A DNA stretch of 55,698 nucleotides, taken from the NCBI RefSeq assembly GCF_005222955.1, contig NZ_LWUA01000279.1, positions 1 to 55,698 on the forward strand. The letters run 5' to 3'. The notes beneath the pieces are model-generated. The model was given only the letters and a program-made list of their open reading frames with translations. It searched no databases and was not told the DNA's origin. This stretch comes from Blastococcus sp. CCUG 61487. Lineage in GTDB: Bacteria; Actinomycetota; Actinomycetes; Mycobacteriales; Geodermatophilaceae. The first letter of the stretch is position 1. Each line of letters opens with the position of its first letter. A program made the position numbers and the translations under genes. Of the stretch, positions 19,942 through 26,921 are shown in pieces.

Positions 19942-20292
19942 TCACTCCTCGGGCTCGGTCTCGGGCGGATCTCCGGCCAGCTCGCGCCCCGCGGTGCCCG
20001 GCACGATCGGCGCACCGGTCAGGTAGGCGGCCTCGCCGATCTTGAAGCTGGCGATCGGCACGGTGAACAGCTGCAGCGCGATGGCCACGAGCAGCGTGAT
20101 CACCGGGGTCACCCCCGGAGCCAGCACCACGACCCCGAACAGGACGAGCACCATCCCCAGGCCGGCCGCCTTGGCCACCGCGTTGGCCCGGTTGTAGACG
20201 TCGGGCAGCCGGAGCAGACCGATGGCGGCCAGGGCGATGAGCGCGACGCCCAGCGCGATGAACACGTCGCCGACCACTTCCTGCGCGGTCAC
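19942..20292 (-). CDS. mrpG: Mrp antiporter subunit G (operon 2)
   Basis: 116 residues, three helices, with the family segment AIGLLRLPDVYNRANAVAKA, then VVLAPGVTPVITLLVAIALQLF and a C-terminal polar tail rich in Glu and Pro. It is shorter than the operon-1 subunit (148). Last gene of the second Mrp operon; its stop abuts that of the Usp gene (19941/19942). The ATG overlaps the mrpF2 stop by 4 bp. Confidence 0.9.
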   Translation of the reverse strand: MTAQEVVGDVFIALGVALIALAAIGLLRLPDVYNRANAVAKAAGLGMVLVLFGVVVLAPGVTPVITLLVAIALQLFTVPIASFKIGEAAYLTGAPIVPGTAGRELAGDPPETEPEE

Positions 20293-20549
20293 GACGATCC
20301 CCTCGAGGCGACGAGCCGGGCGACGGCCACCGTGGACAGGAAGCCGACCAGCGTGGCGACGAGGACCAGGTCCAGCACCGCCGGAGCCTCCAGCCGCACG
20401 GCCAGCACCGCGACGGCGGCGATGACGATCGCGAAACCGAGGTCCACGCCGAGTGCCCGGTCGGCGTCGGTGGGGCCCGCGGCCACCCGGTGCGTCGCCA
20501 CGAGGAGCGCCAGCCCGAGGACGACCAGCGCCGCGTCCAGGAAGGTCAT
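20289..20549 (-). CDS. mrpF: Mrp antiporter subunit F (operon 2)
   Basis: 86 residues, three helices, starting MTFLDAALVVLGLALLVATH, with the typical RVAAGPTDADRALGVDLGFA segment between helices 1 and 2. The length is normal for MrpF. The ATG at 20549 overlaps the mrpE2 stop (ATGA), and the stop overlaps mrpG2, so the genes are translationally coupled. Confidence 0.9.
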   Translation of the reverse strand: MTFLDAALVVLGLALLVATHRVAAGPTDADRALGVDLGFAIVIAAVAVLAVRLEAPAVLDLVLVATLVGFLSTVAVARLVASRGSS

Positions 20550-20944
20550 GTCGGTTCTCCCTCGGAAGTCGGTGCCGCGGGGGCCGCCTGCTGCTGGTCG
20601 ACGGGGCGCCAGGCGGCCAGCAGCCGGTCCTGCAGCTCCAGGAGCTCGGTGCGGAACGAGTCGGGGTCGCGGGCGTGCATGCCGTGGGCCAGCAACCGGG
20701 AGGGGTCGGTGCGGACGGCGATCACCAGCGTGCCGGGGGAGAGCGTCACCAGGCTGATGTAGGAGGCGGTCTCGGCGCGGGTGCGCGTGCGCAGCGGAAC
20801 CTCGGCGAAGGTGGGCGCCAGCCCGTCGCTCGGCATAACGATCTCCTTCGCCACCCGGTAGTTCGCCCGTAGGAAGGTGAGCAGGTACCAGCCCAGGAAC
20901 CCCGCGATCGTCCTGACCCTCGCCGGGCCCCACCGTCGGCTCAC
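20546..20944 (-). CDS. mrpE: Mrp antiporter subunit E (operon 2), short form
   Basis: 132 residues from a GTG that overlaps the mrpD2 stop (GTGA). It aligns by eye with the second half of the operon-1 MrpE: one helix (FLGWYLLTFLRANYRVAKEI) and the soluble part with RTRAETASYISLVTLSPGTL and VIAVRTDPSRLLAHGM. The first two helices of a canonical MrpE (about 55 residues) are absent. The overlap with mrpD2 leaves no room for a longer frame, so the short form is genuine at the sequence level. Whether it still supports a full complex is unknown. Confidence 0.87.
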   Translation of the reverse strand: MSRRWGPARVRTIAGFLGWYLLTFLRANYRVAKEIVMPSDGLAPTFAEVPLRTRTRAETASYISLVTLSPGTLVIAVRTDPSRLLAHGMHARDPDSFRTELLELQDRLLAAWRPVDQQQAAPAAPTSEGEPT

Positions 20945-22464
20945 GGCCCGCTCACCGCCCGCACGTACGCGCCGGTGTCCACCAGCCCGTCGGCGGCCTC
21001 GGCGCTGGCCGCCAGCAGCGGTTCGGCCCACACACCGAGGGCGACGGCGAGGCCGGCGAGGACGAGCGCCGGCGCGGTGAGCGCCGGGCGCAGCCGGGCG
21101 CGCGGCGGGGTCGCCGTCCGGGTGGGCGCGCCCGGGGTGTCCTCCGCCGGAGCGCCGTCGTCGTCCGGCGTCGGTCCCGAGAACACCGCGTTCCAGAGCT
21201 TGAGCATCGAGGTCAGCGTCAGCAGGCTGACGACGACCACGAGAGCGGCGGCCAGGTACTGGTTCTGCGCCACCGCGGCCGTGGCCAGGCCGAGCTTGGC
21301 GACGAAGCCCGACAGCGGCGGGATCCCGACGAGGGCGAGCGCGCTGATGGCGAACGCCACCGCCAGCGCCGGTTCGCGACGCATCAGCCCGCCGAGCCGA
21401 TCGAGGTCGTCGGTGCCGTGGCCGACGATCACCGCCCCGGCGCACATCAGCAGCGCGGCCTTCACCAGTACGTACTGGACGAGGAAGAAGATCGCCGCCG
21501 CCAGCCCGGCGGCGGTGAACAGCGCCAGCCCCAGGAGCATGTAGCCGACCTGGCTGACCATGTGGAAGGTCAGGACCGGCCGCATCGCCTTCTCGCCCAC
21601 GGCACCCAGGACGCCGACGACCATCGTGACCAGCGCGGCCGTCATGATCAGCCAGAGGAACCGGCGGTCGCCCTCGTACACGACGGCGTAGATGCGGATC
21701 AGCGCGTACACCCCGACCTTGGTGAGCAGCCCCGAGAACAGGACCGTCACCGCCGGCCCCGTGAAGGAGTACGTGCTGGGCAGCCAGCTGTGCAGGGGCA
21801 CGACGGCGGCCTTGACAGCCAGGGCCAGGAGCACGACGGCACCGGCCACGCCCGCCGCGGGGTCGGCCGAGCCCACCCCGGCCAGCTCTCCGAGCCCGAC
21901 GGTGCCCGTCACGCCGTACAGCAGCCCGATGCCGGCCAGCAGCACCGTCGAGGCGAGCAGGTTCACCGTCACGTAGAGCCGGCCCGCCGCCAGGCGCTGC
22001 CCGCCGCCCGCGGCGGTGAGCAGCACGTAGCTGGGCAGCAGCATGATCTCGACGAAGACGAACAGGTTGAACAGATCCGAGGTCAGCAGGGCGCCGTTGA
22101 CGCCGGCGGCGAGGACCAGGACCAGTGGCAGGAAGAAGGGATCCTCGTCCTCGCCGGTCGCCGCGGCGAACACCAGCGAGACCACCACCAGCAGCGCGGT
22201 GACGGCCAGCAGCAGAGCGCTGAACACGTCGGCGACCAGGGTGATCGCGATGCCGGACGGCCAGCCGCCGAGGCGGACGGTGGGCAACTCGCCGGCGAGG
22301 GTGTGCGCCAGCAGCACGCCCGCGAAGACGAGCACCCCGGCACCGACCAGCCAGGCGACCAGCCGAGGCAGCCGGGTGCCCGCGCCGCGCCGGCCGAGCA
22401 GGACGAGCAGCCCCGCCGCCGCGAGGGGCGCCAGGACCGGGAGGACCAGCAGGCCGCCGCTCAT
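20941..22464 (-). CDS. mrpD: Mrp antiporter subunit D (operon 2)
   Basis: 507 residues, NuoN/NuoM-like, about fourteen helices. Family signatures include ALAVKAAVVPLHSWLPSTYS (conserved Lys, helix 7) and FSGLLTKVGVYALIRI (Lys, helix 8). A Thr/Pro/Asp-rich polar stretch of about 45 residues lies before the last helix. It lacks the bigger insert of the operon-1 paralogue. It overlaps mrpC2 and mrpE2 by 4 bp each. Confidence 0.92.
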   Translation of the reverse strand: MSGGLLVLPVLAPLAAAGLLVLLGRRGAGTRLPRLVAWLVGAGVLVFAGVLLAHTLAGELPTVRLGGWPSGIAITLVADVFSALLLAVTALLVVVSLVFAAATGEDEDPFFLPLVLVLAAGVNGALLTSDLFNLFVFVEIMLLPSYVLLTAAGGGQRLAAGRLYVTVNLLASTVLLAGIGLLYGVTGTVGLGELAGVGSADPAAGVAGAVVLLALAVKAAVVPLHSWLPSTYSFTGPAVTVLFSGLLTKVGVYALIRIYAVVYEGDRRFLWLIMTAALVTMVVGVLGAVGEKAMRPVLTFHMVSQVGYMLLGLALFTAAGLAAAIFFLVQYVLVKAALLMCAGAVIVGHGTDDLDRLGGLMRREPALAVAFAISALALVGIPPLSGFVAKLGLATAAVAQNQYLAAALVVVVSLLTLTSMLKLWNAVFSGPTPDDDGAPAEDTPGAPTRTATPPRARLRPALTAPALVLAGLAVALGVWAEPLLAASAEAADGLVDTGAYVRAVSGP

Positions 22465-22775
22465 CGGGGCCCCTCCGCGTCGTCGTCCCCCGAGTCACCG
22501 GCTCGGGCGAGCCCGAGCAGGTAGACGGTGACCGCGAACGTGATGACGACCGCGGTGAGCACGAAGGCCTGCGGGAGGGGGTCGGCCGTCGTCGACGGGT
22601 CGCTCTGCCCGATCAGCGGCACCCCGCGCCGGTCCAATCCGCCGGCTGCCACCAGCAGGACGTTGACGGCGTGGCCGAGCAGGATGAACCCGAGGACGAC
22701 GCGCAGGAGGCCGCGCTGGAGGACGAGGTAGACGCCTCCGGCGACCAGCACTCCGACGGCGATCGCGGCGGTCAT
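22461..22775 (-). CDS. mrpC: Mrp antiporter subunit C (operon 2)
   Basis: 104 residues, three helices, NuoK-like: MTAAIAVGVLVAGGVYLVLQ, LGFILLGHAVNVLLVA and DPLPQAFVLTAVVITFAVTV. The length is canonical, without the acidic tail of the operon-1 copy. ATG at 22775 overlaps the mrpA2 stop (ATGA), and the stop overlaps mrpD2. Confidence 0.92.
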   Translation of the reverse strand: MTAAIAVGVLVAGGVYLVLQRGLLRVVLGFILLGHAVNVLLVAAGGLDRRGVPLIGQSDPSTTADPLPQAFVLTAVVITFAVTVYLLGLARAGDSGDDDAEGPR

Positions 22776-25510
22776 CGGGCGGCCTCCCGTTCCCTCACGC
22801 GAGCGGCGCCGAACCTGTCGAACGCCGCGACCAGCAGCCCGAGCACCATGAGGTAGACGCCGAGCTCGAACAGCAGCGCCGACCCGATCCCGACCGCGCC
22901 CAGCACCGGCACGTCGAACGGGGTCAGGAACGGGTCGCCCCGGAGGACCGCGGCCAGCCCCGTCCCCAGGGCCACCAGCAGCCCGGCGCCGACCAGGCCC
23001 TCCGGCCGGAGCAGTCGCGGCACGCCCGGGAAGCCGGAAGCGAGCTGGTGGTAGCCGACGGCAACCCCCGCCACGAGGGCGGCGATGAAGCCGCCGCCGG
23101 GCTCGTCGTGCCCCCGCCACAGCAGGAAGGCCGAGAGCACGGCCATGCCCGGGACGAGCACCCGGCTGCTGACCTGCAGCACCAGGCTCTCGTCGGTCTG
23201 CTCCGCGCGCACGGCGGCGGCCGCCCGCGCCCGGTCGGCGGGGCCGCCGCGCAGGAGGACGAGCAGCCCCAGCGCTGCCGAGCCGACCACGATCGCCTCG
23301 CCGAACGTGTCCATGCCGCGGAAGTCGGCGAGGATCGTGTTCACCACGTTCGAGCCGCCTGTCTCGGGCTCCGCCGCCTCCAGGAAGTACGCCCCGGGAG
23401 CAGAGAGCTCGCGCCGGCCGGTGAAGGCCGCGGTCGCGCCGGCGGCCACGAGCCCGGCACCGAGGGCCAGGGCCGCGGCGTACATGGCACGGAGCCGGGA
23501 TGCCCCGGGCAGCCGAGCGGGGCGCGAGCGCAGGACCAGCACGGCGACGACCGCGGTCAGGATCTCCACCAGCAGCAGGGTCAGGGCGACGTCCGGGGCG
23601 CCCGCGAGCAGGAACCAGCCGGTCACCACCAGGCCGACGAAGCCGACCAGGGCGAGCGCGGCCAGCGCCGACCGGGTGAGCGCGGCGGCGATCACCGTCA
23701 CGACCAGCAGGGCCAGGACGGGCCAGTCGAGCGGTTCGACGGTCGGTGCGGGCGAGGGCAGCGTACCGACTGTCGCCACCCCCGCCACGCCCAGCACGGC
23801 GACGGCGACGAGCGGGCGGGCGAGGTGCGGGGCCAGACCGGGGACGCGGTCCGGGCGGCCGACGGTGTACCCGGCGCTGATGGTCCGATCGTGGGTGCGG
23901 TCGAAGATCGCCCCGCCGTCGGGCAGCCGAACCCGCTGCAGGAACCGGTCGACCGGGGCGCGGGCCAGGAACAGCGCCGTCCCGACCGCCACGGTGACGG
24001 CCGACATGAGCACCTCGGGGCTCAGCCCGTGCCAGAAGGAGAATTCGGGGACCGCGCCGACGTAGACGACGTCGGCCGCCGCCCGGCGGACCCCGGGGTT
24101 GAGCAGGTCGATGCCGGGGCCGAGCACGAGGCCCGCGAGCGCGGCAGCGGCAGCCGGGGCGAGGAAGGCGGCCGACGGCTCGCGGAGCTCCGGCTGGCGC
24201 AGCGGACCGCCGAAGGCGCCGTAGACGATCCGCGCGCCGTAGGCGAAGGTCAGTGCCGACGCGGTCACGGCCAGCGCGCCGGCGAGCGGTCCGATCCACG
24301 GCGTGACGTCGGCCTCCAGGAAGCCCTGGAACAGGTACTCCTTGCTGACGAAGCCCAGCATCGGCGGCACTCCGGCCATGGAGAGCGCCGCCAGCGCCGT
24401 GACGGCCGCGGTCACCGGCATGACCCGGCGCAGCCCGGAGAGCTCCCGGATGTCGCGGCTGCCGGTCTGCTTGTCCACGACCCCGGCGAGCATGAACAGC
24501 GTCGCCTTGAACAGCGCATGGGCGAAGGTGTGCAGCATCGCGGCGGCCAGGGCGACCGGCGTGCCGACGCCGATGACGGCGATGAGCAGACCGAGCTGGC
24601 TCACCGTCGAGTGGGCCAGGATGGCCTTGAGGTCGTGCTCGCGCAGCGCCATGAAGGCGCCGGCGACCGCGGAGGTCAGCCCGACGGCGAGCAGGAGCAC
24701 CGACCAGGCCGGCTGGCCGGCGAACAGCGGCGTCATGCGCATCAGCAGGTAGATGCCGGCCTTCACCATCGTCGCCGCGTGCAGGTAGGCGCTGATCGGG
24801 GTCATGGCGACCATGGCGCCGGGCAACCAGAAGTGCAGCGGCAGCTGTGCGGACTTGGTGAACGCCGCGGTCGCGATCAGCGCGCCGATCGGCCAGGCCA
24901 GCGGGGATGCCACGACGCGGTCGCGCTCGGCCAGGATGGTGACCAGGTCGGTGGTGCCGACCACGACCGAGAGCATCACCACGGCCAGCAGCAGCGCCAG
25001 CCCGCCGGCGGCGGTGATCAGCAGCGCGCGCCGGGCGGGCCTCATCGCCACCGGACCGGCGGTGGCGATGAGCGCGAACGAGCAGATCGTGGTGACTTCC
25101 CAGAAGACGTAGAGCAGCACCACGTCGGCGGCGAGCACCAGGCCGAGCATCCCGCCGGCGAAGAGGGTGAGCAGCCCGAGCACCACGCCGTTGGTGTCGT
25201 TGCCCTCGTCCATGTAGCGGGGGCAGTAGGCCAGGATCAGCGCGCCGACGCCGAGCACGATGACGCAGAACAGGGCGGCGAGGCCGTCCAGGCGCAGGGA
25301 CAGCGAGACGTCCAGCGACGGCATCCACCGCCACGAGGCGGTCACCGCGCCACCGTCGAGCACCGTCGGCGCGCCGGTGGCCAGCAGGCCCCCGACGGCG
25401 AGGAACCCGGCGGCGAGCAGGTACCCGGCGTCAGGGCCCCACCGGCGCGCGAGCAGCGGGGCGGCGACGGCGAGGGCGAGCATCGCGCTGATGGCGGCGA
25501 TCAGGACCAC
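22772..25510 (-). CDS. mrpA: Mrp Na+/H+ antiporter subunit A fused to subunit B (operon 2)
   Basis: 912 residues, ND5-like antiporter domain with TKSAQLPLHFWLPGAMVAMT (conserved Lys) and ISAYLHAATMVKAGIYLLMR, a DUF4040-like region near 590-680, and a C-terminal MnhB part with LVLQVSSRVLVPGMAVLSAF. It is a clear paralogue of the operon-1 MrpA but diverged throughout, so the duplication does not look recent. The GTG at 25510 lies inside the end of the upstream AI-2E permease gene (10-bp overlap), which ties that permease to the Mrp operon. Confidence 0.92.
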   Translation of the reverse strand: MVLIAAISAMLALAVAAPLLARRWGPDAGYLLAAGFLAVGGLLATGAPTVLDGGAVTASWRWMPSLDVSLSLRLDGLAALFCVIVLGVGALILAYCPRYMDEGNDTNGVVLGLLTLFAGGMLGLVLAADVVLLYVFWEVTTICSFALIATAGPVAMRPARRALLITAAGGLALLLAVVMLSVVVGTTDLVTILAERDRVVASPLAWPIGALIATAAFTKSAQLPLHFWLPGAMVAMTPISAYLHAATMVKAGIYLLMRMTPLFAGQPAWSVLLLAVGLTSAVAGAFMALREHDLKAILAHSTVSQLGLLIAVIGVGTPVALAAAMLHTFAHALFKATLFMLAGVVDKQTGSRDIRELSGLRRVMPVTAAVTALAALSMAGVPPMLGFVSKEYLFQGFLEADVTPWIGPLAGALAVTASALTFAYGARIVYGAFGGPLRQPELREPSAAFLAPAAAAALAGLVLGPGIDLLNPGVRRAAADVVYVGAVPEFSFWHGLSPEVLMSAVTVAVGTALFLARAPVDRFLQRVRLPDGGAIFDRTHDRTISAGYTVGRPDRVPGLAPHLARPLVAVAVLGVAGVATVGTLPSPAPTVEPLDWPVLALLVVTVIAAALTRSALAALALVGFVGLVVTGWFLLAGAPDVALTLLLVEILTAVVAVLVLRSRPARLPGASRLRAMYAAALALGAGLVAAGATAAFTGRRELSAPGAYFLEAAEPETGGSNVVNTILADFRGMDTFGEAIVVGSAALGLLVLLRGGPADRARAAAAVRAEQTDESLVLQVSSRVLVPGMAVLSAFLLWRGHDEPGGGFIAALVAGVAVGYHQLASGFPGVPRLLRPEGLVGAGLLVALGTGLAAVLRGDPFLTPFDVPVLGAVGIGSALLFELGVYLMVLGLLVAAFDRFGAARVREREAAR

Positions 25511-26772
25511 TGCCGCACCTCTCGGTCCCTCCGCTCCGCGCCGACCCTGCCTCCAGCCTCACCCACGCGCGGCGGTCGCGCCACCCGGCCGTTCCGGGGC
25601 CGGGCTGGCGTCGCCGTCCTCGCCCCGTCCTCGTCCCCGTCGTCGTCCTCGTCCGTCCCCCATGCGGACTCGCCGCTCTCGACATCGGAGCCAGGACCCG
25701 CGGCGGGTGGTCGGCCGCGGACGTAGTCGACTATCCGGGCGACGGAGGCCGCCACCGGCACCGCGAGGAACGCGCCGAGGACGCCGTAGGTGACCGCGCC
25801 GGCGGTGACGGCGAGGATGATCGCGAAGGGATGCAGCCGGAGGACGGGCCCGAGGATGAGCGGCTCCAGCAGGTTGCCCTCGGCCTGCTGGACCAGGATC
25901 ACCAGAGCCAGGACGAGCAGCGCCGTCCCCAGCCCCTGGTCGGCGAGCGCCACCAGCACGGCGACGAGACCGGAGACGAACGCCCCGACGATGGGGAAGA
26001 ACCCGCCCAGGAACACCAGCAGGGCCAGGGGCAGTGCCAGAGGAACGTCGAGCAGGACGAGACCGATCCCGATCCCCACCGCGTCGACCAGCGCCACCAG
26101 CATCTGCGAGCGGAAGTAGGCCCCCAGCGTCCAGCCCACCCGCGGGGACACCCGCCGGACGTGCCGCCGGGTCCCCGTGGGCAGCACGCTGGTGACGCCG
26201 GCCCAGATCCGCTCGCCGTCGCGCAGGTAGAAGAAGAGCGCGACCAGGAACAGGAGCAGCGACGTCCCGATGTCGGTGAGCCGGGAGAGAGCGCCGATGC
26301 CCTGTCCCACCACGGCGCCGGCGTCGCCGTCGAACGAGTCCAGCGCTTGCCGGGCCGCCTCGGCCAACCCGCCCTCCCCGACGTCGAAGGGCAGCGACAC
26401 CGGCGCGTCGGCGAGCACGTCGTCGAGGTCGGCCACGGCCTGCTCGACGCTGTCGACGAGGTCGGGCACCTGGTCGACGAAGCGCGGCACCACGAACCAG
26501 AGCGCCAACCCGATGACCGCGAGCAGGGCCAGGACCAGTCCCAGCGCGACCAGCGAGGGCGGGACCCCGCGCCGCTTCACCCATTGGGCGACCGGCCACA
26601 GCACCGCTGCCGGGAAGAGCGCGACGGCCAGCGGAGTGGCGATGATGCTCACCTCCCGGAGCAGGAGGTAGACGAGCACGACGACGCCGGCGATCCCGAG
26701 CGCCGCCCATGCCCGCCGCCCGGAGCGCAGGAGGATGGCGTCGTTGTGCGGCGGAGCATCCGTGTCGGTCAT
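25501..26772 (-). CDS. AI-2E (UPF0118) family permease
   Basis: 423 residues from the ATG at 26772. About seven or eight helices in the family arrangement: two or three N-terminal helices, a polar segment at about residues 80-150, then TSLLLFLVALFFYLRDGERI, FLGGFFPIVGAFVSGLVAVL and a GNLLEPLILGPVLRLHP motif (the LIEP.IxG.xL family signature). The last 60 residues are acidic and polar. Named for autoinducer-2 export, the family also includes a protein reported as a Na+(Li+)/H+ antiporter. Overlap with mrpA2 makes an ion-exchange role the more likely one here. An in-frame upstream ATG exists but would add a tail with no match to the fold. Confidence 0.85.
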   Translation of the reverse strand: MTDTDAPPHNDAILLRSGRRAWAALGIAGVVVLVYLLLREVSIIATPLAVALFPAAVLWPVAQWVKRRGVPPSLVALGLVLALLAVIGLALWFVVPRFVDQVPDLVDSVEQAVADLDDVLADAPVSLPFDVGEGGLAEAARQALDSFDGDAGAVVGQGIGALSRLTDIGTSLLLFLVALFFYLRDGERIWAGVTSVLPTGTRRHVRRVSPRVGWTLGAYFRSQMLVALVDAVGIGIGLVLLDVPLALPLALLVFLGGFFPIVGAFVSGLVAVLVALADQGLGTALLVLALVILVQQAEGNLLEPLILGPVLRLHPFAIILAVTAGAVTYGVLGAFLAVPVAASVARIVDYVRGRPPAAGPGSDVESGESAWGTDEDDDGDEDGARTATPARPRNGRVARPPRVGEAGGRVGAERRDREVRQWS

Positions 26773-26826
26773 GGTCGGGTCATGCCCACGGCCGCGGTCC
26801 TCATCCGTGGGCGTCCGGTCGCCCGC

Positions 26827-26832
26827 TAGGCT
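26827..26832 (+). promoter_or_regulatory. Possible -10 box for the secDF transcript
   Basis: TAGGCT points toward secDF and would give a leader of about 83 bases. That leader contains a short frame at 26859-26903 behind a strong GGAG-rich site. Confidence 0.3.
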
Positions 26833-26858
26833 CCCGCCACGCACCGGGGGAGCGGAGG

Positions 26859-26903
26859 ATGCGGCGGTCACGGTCGACACGTCCTCGCCAGTCGGCGCGC
26901 TGA
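26859..26903 (+). CDS. Possible short upstream ORF in the secDF leader
   Basis: ATG directly after GGGGAGCGGAGG opens a 14-residue frame, MRRSRSTRPRQSAR, that stops 18 bases before the secDF ATG. It is very basic with no hydrophobic stretch. The strong ribosome site here, against the weak one at secDF itself, is what makes it worth listing. Translation is unproven. Confidence 0.3.
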   Translation: MRRSRSTRPRQSAR

Positions 26904-26921
26904 CAGCTGTCCCTGATCCCG

